Below the pieces are notes generated by a model. The model was not told where the DNA came from, made no database searches, and saw nothing but the letters and a program-made list of their open reading frames with translations. This document shows, piece after piece, positions 35,520 to 43,940 of a DNA stretch of 64,000 bases. The DNA is from CAG-791 sp002449595 (GTDB lineage: Bacteria > Bacillota > Clostridia > Lachnospirales > Lachnospiraceae): NCBI GenBank assembly GCA_946539855.1, contig CAMNHV010000001.1, forward strand, positions 73,564 to 137,563, read 5' to 3'. The stretch's first letter is position 1; each line of letters starts with the position of its first letter. The position numbers were made by a program, and so were the translations under genes.

Positions 35520-35771
35520 ATGAAAATTACAGACGCCTCCTGCTTTGGAAAAGCAATACAGCAACGGCGAAAAGAGCTGCATTATACACAGGCTTTTCTC
35601 GCTGAATTCAGCGGATTGAGCGTAAGTTTCATATCCGACCTGGAAAATGGAAAGAGTACTGCTGAACTTGGAAAAGCACTGTTTCTAATGAATCTGCTTG
35701 GCCTGGACTGCAGTATTGATCCCAGAAATGACCTCTCTAAAAGTGATGAAAGAATACTTGATAAAAACTAA
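35520..35771 (+). CDS. HipB-like HTH transcriptional regulator
   Basis: I use ATG 35520 (MKITDASCFGKAIQQRRKE); a GTG twelve codons earlier lies in the operator. The 83-aa protein is a single Cro/CI-type helix-turn-helix (LHYTQAFLAEFSGLSVSFIS, then LENGKSTAELGKALFLMNLL) of the short type seen in HipB antitoxins. No HipA kinase gene follows. Instead its last codons overlap the start of a D-Ala-D-Ala carboxypeptidase gene by 26 bases. Three palindromes in its promoter point to autoregulation. Confidence 0.75.
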   Translation: MKITDASCFGKAIQQRRKELHYTQAFLAEFSGLSVSFISDLENGKSTAELGKALFLMNLLGLDCSIDPRNDLSKSDERILDKN

Positions 35772-37434
35772 GCTTACCGCATTGATCCTGTGCTCCTCGC
35801 TGCTGCTTCCTGCACTTCCCGCGCAGGCGGAAGTGGCGGACACCACAACCGCGCAGGAGGCTGGCTCCGCCGAAGCGGCAGGTTCCGAAGAAACAACAGA
35901 AACCACACAGCCCGCAAATCTCCACCCCTCCGTCTACATCGTGGGCGAGGACGGGATCGAGGACGTGAACGCCGAGGCGGAGCAGCGGCTCCTGATTCCG
36001 GCGGAGAGCGACAGCTGGGAGAACTGGCCCGCTGCGCCGCAGATCAGCGCCGAGGCCGCGGTTCTTATGGACGCGGAGACCGGCACGGTTCTTTATGCCA
36101 AGAATCCGCATGAAAAGCTCTATCCCGCCAGCACAACGAAGCTCCTCACGGTACTTCTCGCTTACGAAAACCTGGATCTTAGCCAGCCGTTGACCTTTTC
36201 CTATAGTGCGGTGCATGACGTGCCGTGGGACGGCTCCAACATGGGCATGGACGCGGGCGAGGTCATCACGGCGGAGCAGACGATGTACGGCGTCATGGTC
36301 GCTTCCGCGAATGAGGGCGCGAGCGCGCTTGCGGAGGCTGTCGCCGGCTCGGTCACGGATTTCGCGCAGCTCATGAACGCCCGTGCGCTGCAGCTCGGCT
36401 GCCAGGACACGCACTTCACGAACGCGAACGGGCTTCACGCGCCGGATCACTACACGACGGCGTACGACCTCGCGCTGATCGCGCGCGCTTATTTCTCGCA
36501 CGACATTCTGTCGAAGATCGCCGGCACCGCGCGCTACCACATCGAGCCGACTGCGACGCAGCCTGATGATATCTGGATGAACAGCACGAACTTTTTCCTG
36601 AACGGGGAGCTGCAGCTGGAAGGCATGATCGGCGGCAAGACCGGCTACACGTCCCAGGCGCGCTCCTGCCTCGTCACCTGCGCGGAGAAGAACGGCCGCA
36701 AGCTCATCTGCGCGATCATGCGCGAAGAGCCGCCGGCGCAGTACCTCGACACCGCGACGCTGATGAACTACGGCGCGCAGTCGTTCCGCGCGCTCTACGA
36801 CACCGCGTCCATCGGCGGATTTCATGCGGCGACAGGGGATCTGTTTTCCATTCGCTCCTCTCTGCCTGTGATCCTGCCGGCTGCGGCGGACGATTCAGAA
36901 ATAGAAGCTTCTGTCCGATATCTTGAGGTGCAGGAACCGGTTGCTTCTTCGGAGCAGTCTCCGGCAGATCCTGCTCTGGCCCAGGAATCCCATGCGGACC
37001 CCACCACCCAGCCCGGCTCCACCACCCTCCCGCAAGGAGCTCGCAAGATCGGCGAGATCATTTATTCTTTTCACGGAAAAGAGATCGGCAGTGCTGACCT
37101 CCTGTTTACGCCTGCCGTGAAGTCTGATATTTCTTCTTTCACTGCGACGCCCGACGTGCAGCTCCCCTCCTGGGCGAACTGGTTCGCGCGCCGCACCGGA
37201 AACACGATCTACCTGCACCTGCCGCACATCCTGCTCTCGATCGTCGGGGCGGCGGCTTTGTTCATTCTCTTTATGCTGACACTGTCCCTCATCGGGTCCT
37301 TCAATTTCACGACGACGGAGCGCGCGCGCAGGCACTCGCGCCGCCACGTCTGGAACAGAAAAGCGCGCCGTCACAGGACGCGCCAGCTCTCCTTCCGCAG
37401 CTATGACGGGACGGACGACAATGACCATATTTAA
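35746..37434 (+). CDS. D-alanyl-D-alanine carboxypeptidase (DacA/DacF type)
   Basis: From ATG 35746 the 562-aa protein has a signal peptide (about 1-28, LTALILCSSLLLPALPAQA) and the penicillin-binding active site: S129-T-T-K132, S187-A-N189 and K298-T-G300. It trims the terminal D-Ala from peptidoglycan stem peptides outside the membrane. Near the C-terminus is a membrane helix (IVGAAALFILFMLTLSLIG, about 497-515) and a cytoplasmic tail rich in Arg and His, so it is held by a true membrane span rather than the amphipathic helix of E. coli PBP5. The start overlaps the HipB-like gene, so both share the palindrome-bearing promoter. Confidence 0.85.
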   Translation: MKEYLIKTKLTALILCSSLLLPALPAQAEVADTTTAQEAGSAEAAGSEETTETTQPANLHPSVYIVGEDGIEDVNAEAEQRLLIPAESDSWENWPAAPQISAEAAVLMDAETGTVLYAKNPHEKLYPASTTKLLTVLLAYENLDLSQPLTFSYSAVHDVPWDGSNMGMDAGEVITAEQTMYGVMVASANEGASALAEAVAGSVTDFAQLMNARALQLGCQDTHFTNANGLHAPDHYTTAYDLALIARAYFSHDILSKIAGTARYHIEPTATQPDDIWMNSTNFFLNGELQLEGMIGGKTGYTSQARSCLVTCAEKNGRKLICAIMREEPPAQYLDTATLMNYGAQSFRALYDTASIGGFHAATGDLFSIRSSLPVILPAAADDSEIEASVRYLEVQEPVASSEQSPADPALAQESHADPTTQPGSTTLPQGARKIGEIIYSFHGKEIGSADLLFTPAVKSDISSFTATPDVQLPSWANWFARRTGNTIYLHLPHILLSIVGAAALFILFMLTLSLIGSFNFTTTERARRHSRRHVWNRKARRHRTRQLSFRSYDGTDDNDHI

Positions 37435-37538
37435 GTGAAGCAGACGCCCTTATCCAGCACCCTGCCATCGTGACAGAGAATGTCTGGACCGAAAGTCTTG
37501 ATAAGGGAAAAGACTTCTCCCGGAAAAGATCAAAACAA

Positions 37539-37577
37539 ATCTCCCCTGCAGACCTGTTCCGCAGGGAAGATTCTTTT
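37539..37577. terminator. Terminator between the carboxypeptidase gene and gyrA
   Basis: CCCTGC (37544-37549) and GCAGGG (37561-37566) form the stem, flanked by ATCTC and GAAGAT; T-rich sequence follows on both strands. It separates convergent genes. Confidence 0.55.
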
Positions 37578-37619
37578 CAAATCTTATGTGCCGGGTTCTT
37601 CCGAACCTTCAATTCCTGT

Positions 37620-40253
37620 TTACTCCGTTTCAGAGGCCTCAGCACTTTCGTCCCCGGACTCCGCTTCCGCCTCGTCGGCCTCTTCGCCCTCGGATTTCTC
37701 GAGCTCCTCAGCCTCCTCGAGTTCCTCGACTTCTTCGATTTCCTCGACTTCCTCCGCCTCGTCCGCGTCCTCGACTTCCTCGACTTCCGCGTACGCCGCG
37801 TCCTCATCCTCCTCTTCCGCACGCACCTTCGCGATTTTCGCGACGGTGACACCGGGCGCGAGATTGATGAGCTTGACGCCGGAGGTGATGCGGCTCATCG
37901 TGCGGATGTCGCTCATGCGGATCCGGATGATGATGCCCGCCGTGGTGATCATCATGATCTCCTGCTCGTCCGTGACGGCCTTGACGCCCATGACCTTGCC
38001 GGTCTTCTCTGTGATCTTGTAGCACTTGAGGCCGAGGCCGGCGCGCTTCTGAAGACGGAAGTCCTCGAGCGCGGAGCGCTTGCCCATGCCTTTTTCAGAG
38101 ACGATCAGGAGAGAGTCGCCCTGCGTGTCGATCTGCATGCCGACGACCTCGTCGTCGCCGCGCAGCTTGATGCCGGTGACGCCCTGCGACGCCCTGCCGA
38201 GCGGCCGAAGGTCGGTCTCCTTGAATCGGATGCACATGCCGTTCTTCGTGACGATGAAGATGTGCGAGTCGTTGTTGGTCTGCTTCACCTCGATGAGCTC
38301 GTCGTCCTCGCGCAGATTGATCGCGATCAGGCCCTTGCGCCGGATGTTCTGGTACTCCATGATCGGCGTCTTCTTGACGATGCCCTTCTTCGTGACCATG
38401 AACAGGTTCTGCGTCTCGATATAGTCCGTCAGCGGGATCAGCGCCGCGATCTTCTCGCCCGGCATCAGGTCAAGCAGGTTGACGATCGCCGTGCCGCGCG
38501 AAGTGCGGGAGCCCTCCGGGATCTCGTAGGTCTTTAACCGGTAGACACGTCCTTTATTCGTGAGGAAAAGCACATAGCTGTGGTTCGAGGTCATCAGCAG
38601 ATCTTCGATGTTGTCCTTGTCGATCGTCTGGATGCCCTTGATCCCGCGGCCGCCGCGGTTCTGCACGTGGAAGTTGTCCATCGTCATGCGCTTGATGTAG
38701 CCGAGCTCGGTGCGCGCGATCACGACGTTGTCGTTCGGGACGAGATCCTCGATGTTGATGTCGCTCATGTCGATCTCGATTCGGCTGCGGCGGTCGTCGC
38801 CGTACTTCTCCGCGATCTCGTTCAGCTCGTCGCGAATGACGCCGAGCAGCAGCTTCTTGTCGCCGAGGATCGCCCGCAGACGATCGATCGTTTTGAGAAG
38901 CTCTTGATGCTCGTTTTCAAGCTTTTCCCGCTCTAATCCTGTCAGAGCGCGGAGACGCATGTCCACGATGGCCTGCGCCTGCACGTCGTCGAGACCAAAT
39001 CTCTCGATCAGGCGGTTCTTCGCCTCCTGCACGTTCGGGCTGTGCCGGATGATGTCGACGACTTCGTCGATATTGTCGAGCGCGATGAGCAGTCCCTGCA
39101 GAATGTGGTCGCGTTCCTCCGCTTTGTTCAGGTCGTATTTAGTCCTGCGGGTGACGACGTCCTCCTGGTGGAGCAGGTAGTGCGTCAGCATCTCCTTCAG
39201 GTTCATGACCTTCGGCTGGTTCCCGACGAGGGAGAGCATGATGACGCCGAACGTGTCCTGCAGCTGTGTGTGCTTGTAGAGGTGGTTCAGGACCACGCCC
39301 GCGTTGACGTCATGCCGCAGCTCGATGACGATGCGCATGCCCTCGCGGTCGGATTCGTCGCGCAGGTCCGTGATGCCATCGATCTTCTTGTCGCGGACGA
39401 GTTCCGCGATCTTCGTGATCAGGTTCGCCTTGTTGACGAGATAGGGGAGTTCCGTGACGACGATCCGGCTCTTGCCGTTCGCCATCGGCTCGATGTCCGT
39501 CACCGCACGGGTGATGACCTTGCCCCTGCCGGTGCGGTACGCTTCGCGCGCGCCCGCCGTTCCCATGATAATGCCGCCGGTCGGGAAGTCCGGCGCCTTC
39601 ACGATCGGAAGAAGCTCCTCGATGTCCGTGTCGCGGTCTTCCTCGATCTTGTTCTCGATCATCTTGTTGCAGGCCTGGATCACCTCGCGCAGATTGTGCG
39701 GAGGAATGTTCGTCGCCATGCCGACCGCGATACCGGTCGTGCCATTCACAAGCAGAGAAGGAAATCTCGCCGGAAGGACCGCCGGCTCCTTCTCCGTCTC
39801 ATCAAAGTTCGGGACGAAGTCGACCGTGTCCTTGTTCAGGTCCGCGAGCATCTCCATGCTCATCTTCGTGAGGCGGGCCTCCGTGTAACGCATCGCCGCC
39901 GCGCCATCGCCGTCGACCGACCCGAAGTTCCCGTGGCCATCCACGAGCGGATACCGCATCGACCACGGCTGCGCCATATACACCAGCGCACCATAGATCG
40001 ACGAATCGCCGTGCGGGTGATATTTACCCATCGTATCACCGACGATACGAGCGCACTTTCTGTGCGGCTTGTCCGGCCCGTTGTTCAGCTCCGCCATTGC
40101 GTACAGAATCCTTCTCTGCACGGGCTTCAGTCCATCTCTCACATCCGGAAGCGCCCGCTGCGCGATAACGCTCATCGCGTAATCGATGTACGAGCTCTCC
40201 ATCGTTTTTTGCAAGTCTACGTCTTTGATCCTGTCAAATACGTTGTCTTCCAT
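37620..40253 (-). CDS. gyrA: DNA gyrase subunit A
   Basis: The 877-aa protein starts MEDNVFDRIKDVDLQKTMES and carries the winged-helix active site with the catalytic Tyr in AAMRYTEARL, the quinolone-pocket segment HPHGDSSIYGALV, and a C-terminal beta-pinwheel with the GyrA box NRGGRG. It wraps and passes DNA in ATP-driven negative supercoiling with GyrB. The last 65 residues are almost entirely Glu, Asp, Ala and Val, an unusually long acidic tail. At the position of E. coli Asp87 there is Gly, with Ser kept at 83. It is separated from gyrB by 460 bases instead of following it directly. Confidence 0.95.
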   Translation of the reverse strand: MEDNVFDRIKDVDLQKTMESSYIDYAMSVIAQRALPDVRDGLKPVQRRILYAMAELNNGPDKPHRKCARIVGDTMGKYHPHGDSSIYGALVYMAQPWSMRYPLVDGHGNFGSVDGDGAAAMRYTEARLTKMSMEMLADLNKDTVDFVPNFDETEKEPAVLPARFPSLLVNGTTGIAVGMATNIPPHNLREVIQACNKMIENKIEEDRDTDIEELLPIVKAPDFPTGGIIMGTAGAREAYRTGRGKVITRAVTDIEPMANGKSRIVVTELPYLVNKANLITKIAELVRDKKIDGITDLRDESDREGMRIVIELRHDVNAGVVLNHLYKHTQLQDTFGVIMLSLVGNQPKVMNLKEMLTHYLLHQEDVVTRRTKYDLNKAEERDHILQGLLIALDNIDEVVDIIRHSPNVQEAKNRLIERFGLDDVQAQAIVDMRLRALTGLEREKLENEHQELLKTIDRLRAILGDKKLLLGVIRDELNEIAEKYGDDRRSRIEIDMSDINIEDLVPNDNVVIARTELGYIKRMTMDNFHVQNRGGRGIKGIQTIDKDNIEDLLMTSNHSYVLFLTNKGRVYRLKTYEIPEGSRTSRGTAIVNLLDLMPGEKIAALIPLTDYIETQNLFMVTKKGIVKKTPIMEYQNIRRKGLIAINLREDDELIEVKQTNNDSHIFIVTKNGMCIRFKETDLRPLGRASQGVTGIKLRGDDEVVGMQIDTQGDSLLIVSEKGMGKRSALEDFRLQKRAGLGLKCYKITEKTGKVMGVKAVTDEQEIMMITTAGIIIRIRMSDIRTMSRITSGVKLINLAPGVTVAKIAKVRAEEEDEDAAYAEVEEVEDADEAEEVEEIEEVEELEEAEELEKSEGEEADEAEAESGDESAEASETE

Positions 40254-40273
40254 CTTGATTCCTCTTGATATAA

Positions 40274-40450
40274 CTTCTATCTATTCTCTCTAAATCTATT
40301 AACTCAATTAATTAACTTCTATCCGTTCTCTTAATAATTATCACTATTAATGTAGTATCAGCTTCTACCCGTTCTCTTAATAATTTGCACTATTAATATA
40401 GTATTAGCTTCTACCCGTTCTTCTAACTATTAGCACTATTTTTAAAACTA
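40274..40450. repeat. 46-bp direct repeats in the gyrA leader
   Basis: Units starting CTTCTAYCCGTTCT begin at 40316, 40362 and 40408, 46 bp apart, each ending with CACTATTAATRTAGTATNAG or a degraded form; a fourth weaker unit begins at 40274. The DNA is AT-rich and lies between gyrA's start and the structured element. No open frame is seen. Confidence 0.75.
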
Positions 40451-40460
40451 TATGTATTAA

Positions 40461-40705
40461 CCGGCAGCCGGAGCATACTCCGCAGACTGCCTTGAGTGAG
40501 CACTTGGAAGTACTTGATGAACGGATGGCGAAGGGCGGGTCGAGGCCTGCAAATATTGCAGGCCGAGTTGGCCTATTGTCTGAGGTGTCTTTTCATCAGA
40601 AAAGACACCGAGTTTGGCGCATTGCCCGCCCGAAGCCATACGTGAATCTTAGTACTTCCGTGCGATACGGGTTGGCAGTCGGCGGAGTATGCTCCGGGCT
40701 GCCGG
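40461..40705. ncRNA. Candidate structured RNA or palindromic element between gyrB and gyrA
   Basis: The first 31 bases and the last 32 bases are reverse complements with one gap and one mismatch (ends CCGGCAGCC and GGCTGCCGG). Inside them, GGAAGTACT pairs with AGTACTTCC and GGGCGGG with CCCGCCC in the correct nested order. Two local hairpins occupy the middle: GGCCTGC-AAATATT-GCAGGCC and GGTGTCTTTTC-ATC-GAAAAGACACC after one bulge. Nearly the whole 245 nt can fold as one long rod with apical hairpins. It could be a structured RNA in the gyrB-gyrA transcript or a small mobile palindrome. Neither strand has a convincing gene. Confidence 0.55.
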
Positions 40706-40712
40706 CTCTGTA

Positions 40713-42842
40713 TCATACATCCAAATTTTTAACAAACTTGGCGTTTTGCTCAATAAATTCTCGCCTCGGTTCTACCTTATCTCCCATCAACGTTGTGAAG
40801 ATGAGATCCACCTCCGACTCCGACTCGTCGTTCATGACGACCTTCTTCAGGATGCGCCGCTCGGGATCCATCGTGGTCTCCCAGAGCTGCTCCGGGTCCA
40901 TCTCTCCGAGTCCCTTGTAGCGCTGGATGCGGTTGTTCTGGTCTCTGCCGACCTCCTGCAGGATCGCGTCGAGCTCTTCGTCGCTGTACGCGTACCAGAC
41001 CTTGCGGTTCTTCTCGAGCTTGTAGAGCGGAGGCATCGCGAGGTACACGTGCCCGGTCTTGATGAGCTCCGGCATGAACCGGTACAGGAACGTCAGCATC
41101 AGCGTGTCGATGTGCGCGCCGTCGACGTCGGCATCCGTCATGATGATGATCTTGTCGTAGCGCAGCTTCGAGATATCGAATTCGTCGTGGATGCCTGTGC
41201 CGAAGGCGGTGATCATTGCCTTGATCTCTTCATTAGCGTAGATCCGGTCTTCACGCGCCTTTTCTACATTCAGGATCTTGCCGCGCAGCGGAAGGATCGC
41301 CTGCGTCGCGCGGGACCGCGCCGACTTCGCGCTGCCGCCTGCGGAATCGCCCTCGACGAGGAAGATCTCGCAGTTCTTCGGATCCTTGTCCGAGCAGTCC
41401 GCGAGTTTGCCGGGCAGGGCCATCGTCTCGAGCGCGGACTTTCTTCTCGTCAGGTCGCGCGCCTTCCTCGCGGCTTCTCTTGCTCTCTGCGAGAGGATCG
41501 ACTTCTCGAGGATGATCTTCGCGACGTCGGGATTCTGCTCCAGGAAGTAGGTGAGCTGCTCCGACACTACGCTGTCCGTCGCGCCTCTCGCCTCGATATT
41601 GCCGAGCTTCTGCTTCGTCTGTCCCTCGAACTGCGGATCCTCGATCTTGACGCTGACGATCGCCGTCATGCCTTCGCGGATATCTTCGCCGGACAGATTC
41701 TGTTCCGAATCTTTCAGAAGCTTGTTCTTTCTTGCGTAATCATTGAACGTCTTCGTCAGCGCGTTGTGGAAGCCGGCCAGGTGCATACCGCCTTCGGGCG
41801 TGTTGATGTTGTTGACGAAGCTGTATTCGCTCGCGCTGTACGAATCATTGTGCTGCAGCGCGACTTCGACGTAGACGTTGTTCTTCGTGCCTTCAAAATA
41901 CAGAATCTTGTCGTACAGAGCGGTCTTGCTGCGATTCAGGTAGGCGACGAACTCCGTGATGCCGCCCTCGTAATAAAAGGTCTGTTCCCTGGGCTCATGA
42001 TCTTCGTCATTGCGCTCATCTTTCAGCGTGATGCGAAGGCCCTTCGTCAGGAACGCCATTTCCCGGAGACGCTGCTTCAGGACGTCGTAATCAAATATCG
42101 TCGTCTCCTCGAAGATCTCCGGATCCGGAAGGAACGTGACGCTCGTTCCGCTCTCACCGTCAGCGCATGTCCCGATCTCCTGCAGGGACTGCACGCTGGC
42201 GCCGCGCACGAATTTCTGGCAGTACACCTTGCCGCCGGTCCTGACTCTGACTTCCAGCCAGGAGGAGAGGGCGTTGACGACCGATGCGCCGACACCGTGC
42301 AGGCCGCCGGACACCTTGTACCCGCCGCCGCCGAATTTGCCGCCCGCATGCAGGATCGTAAAGACGACCTCAACCGCGTTCTTGCCGGACTTGTGGTTGA
42401 TACCGACCGGAATGCCGCGGCCGTTGTCCGTGACCGTGACCGAATTGTCCGGGTGGACCGTCACTTCGATGTGGTTGCAGAAGCCCGCGAGCGCCTCATC
42501 CACCGAGTTGTCCACGATCTCGTACACGAGGTGGTGCAGGCCTCTCGAGGACGTCGTGCCGATGTACATGCCGGGGCGCTTCCGGACCGCCTCCAGGCCT
42601 TCCAGGATCTGGATATTGTCCGCGGTGTAGTCCCCGACCTGCTGTGTATCCTTGACGTTATGATCCTCCGAAGTATCCTCAAAAGCCCGATCCACGTCCT
42701 TCATCTTCTGAATCTCGTCGAGCTCCTGGTCCGCCTCGCTGCGCGGCTTCTCCTGCTCCGCTTTATCCTTCTCCGCAGCCTTTAAGAGCCGGTTCATTGA
42801 ATCATCTTTCAGATCAAATTCGTTCTCTAATTCTTTCGCCAT
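40713..42842 (-). CDS. gyrB: DNA gyrase subunit B
   Basis: The 709-aa protein has the GHKL ATPase motifs (VYEIVDNSVDEALAGF, DNGRGIPVG, GGLHGVGASVVNALS) and the TOPRIM domain (FLVEGDSAGGSAKSAR, then TDADVDGAHI). It drives DNA supercoiling with GyrA. The first 70 residues before the usual start (near DNIQILEGLEAVRKRPGMY) are an extra highly charged extension (SEADQELDEIQKMKDVDRAF) not found in most GyrB. It follows recF by nine bases in the dnaA operon direction. Confidence 0.95.
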   Translation of the reverse strand: MAKELENEFDLKDDSMNRLLKAAEKDKAEQEKPRSEADQELDEIQKMKDVDRAFEDTSEDHNVKDTQQVGDYTADNIQILEGLEAVRKRPGMYIGTTSSRGLHHLVYEIVDNSVDEALAGFCNHIEVTVHPDNSVTVTDNGRGIPVGINHKSGKNAVEVVFTILHAGGKFGGGGYKVSGGLHGVGASVVNALSSWLEVRVRTGGKVYCQKFVRGASVQSLQEIGTCADGESGTSVTFLPDPEIFEETTIFDYDVLKQRLREMAFLTKGLRITLKDERNDEDHEPREQTFYYEGGITEFVAYLNRSKTALYDKILYFEGTKNNVYVEVALQHNDSYSASEYSFVNNINTPEGGMHLAGFHNALTKTFNDYARKNKLLKDSEQNLSGEDIREGMTAIVSVKIEDPQFEGQTKQKLGNIEARGATDSVVSEQLTYFLEQNPDVAKIILEKSILSQRAREAARKARDLTRRKSALETMALPGKLADCSDKDPKNCEIFLVEGDSAGGSAKSARSRATQAILPLRGKILNVEKAREDRIYANEEIKAMITAFGTGIHDEFDISKLRYDKIIIMTDADVDGAHIDTLMLTFLYRFMPELIKTGHVYLAMPPLYKLEKNRKVWYAYSDEELDAILQEVGRDQNNRIQRYKGLGEMDPEQLWETTMDPERRILKKVVMNDESESEVDLIFTTLMGDKVEPRREFIEQNAKFVKNLDV

Positions 42843-42851
42843 GGATTCTCC

Positions 42852-43937
42852 TTATGATCTCACTGTCACTTCCCCGTCCTTCACCTCAAACACGCGGTCC
42901 ACCGCGAGCCGTCCGCCGACGAACTCGTCCAGTCCCGTGCAGGTGATGAACGTCTGAAGCGACCCTATCGTATCGAGCAGATATCCCCGCCTCCCGGCGT
43001 CGAGCTCTGACAAAACGTCATCCAGCATCAGCACCGGATGCTCGCCGATAAGACTTTTCACAATTTCGATCTCAGAGAGCTTCAGAGAGAGCGCACACGT
43101 TCTCTGCTGGCCCTGCGAGCCGAAATTCCGGATGTCAATGCCGCTGCTGATGAACGAGAAGTCGTCCCTGTGCGGCCCTGTGCAGGTAATTTTACGGAAA
43201 AAGTCTTTCTGCCTCGATCCCCGCAGTCTCTCCTCGAAGTCTTCCGCCGTGGTGTTCGGCTCATAGAACACCTTCAGCTCTTCGCGTCCGCCGGAGAGCC
43301 GGCTGTGGATGTCGCCGATCACGCCGTTCAGATCTCCGATGAACTTCGCGCGCCGCTCGATGATCCTTCTGCCGTAGCTAAGAAGCTGCTCATCGTAGAC
43401 GTCCAGCATCGCATCCATGCCGGACATCGTCTCCATGTTCCGGAGCACTCTGTTCCTCTGCTCCGTGATCTTGTTGTACTGGTTTAAGTCGTGAAGATAC
43501 GACGCCTCCAGCTGGCACAGCTCCATGTCCATGAATCTGCGCCGCTCGGCAGGTCCGTTCTTGACGATTCCAAGATCTTCCGGGGAGAAAAATATAATGT
43601 GAAGAAGGCCGATCAGCTGCGAGGCCTTCCTGATCCGCTGTCCGTTGACCGCGATCCCTTTGGACTTTCCTTTTCTGAGGTGCATATCGATCTGGTAGTC
43701 GATCTCCTTCTTCATGATGATCGACCGGATATGTGCCTCTTCGCTGCCGAACCGGATCAGGTCCCGGTCGGCGGTCCCTCTGTGGGATTTCGTCGTGGAC
43801 AGTAAAAACAGCGCTTCCAGAATATTCGTCTTCCCCTGCGCGTTGTCGCCGAAGAAGATATTCGTCCCCTCCGAAAAGGAGACGCTCAGCCGCTCTATGT
43901 TGCGATAGTCGGCCAGCTCAAGGGAAGAAACATACAT
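42852..43937 (-). CDS. recF: DNA replication and repair protein RecF
   Basis: The 361-aa protein has Walker A GDNAQGKTN (30-38), the ABC-type signature region in RNFGSQGQQRTCALSLKL and Walker B VLMLDDVLSELD. RecF loads RecA at gapped DNA with RecO and RecR. It starts three bases after the dnaN stop. The small S4-domain gene (rlbA/yaaA) that often lies between dnaN and recF in Firmicutes is missing here. Confidence 0.93.
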   Translation of the reverse strand: MYVSSLELADYRNIERLSVSFSEGTNIFFGDNAQGKTNILEALFLLSTTKSHRGTADRDLIRFGSEEAHIRSIIMKKEIDYQIDMHLRKGKSKGIAVNGQRIRKASQLIGLLHIIFFSPEDLGIVKNGPAERRRFMDMELCQLEASYLHDLNQYNKITEQRNRVLRNMETMSGMDAMLDVYDEQLLSYGRRIIERRAKFIGDLNGVIGDIHSRLSGGREELKVFYEPNTTAEDFEERLRGSRQKDFFRKITCTGPHRDDFSFISSGIDIRNFGSQGQQRTCALSLKLSEIEIVKSLIGEHPVLMLDDVLSELDAGRRGYLLDTIGSLQTFITCTGLDEFVGGRLAVDRVFEVKDGEVTVRS

Positions 43938-43940
43938 TGA

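Noticed and set aside
35520..37434. A HipBA toxin-antitoxin pair
   Set aside because: Only the HipB-like gene is present; the next gene is a penicillin-binding carboxypeptidase with a signal peptide, not a HipA kinase.
39990..40010. Gly at the GyrA Asp87-equivalent position as acquired quinolone resistance
   Set aside because: The surrounding SSIYGALV sequence appears to be the native form in many Lachnospiraceae-type GyrA proteins, and Ser83 is unchanged.
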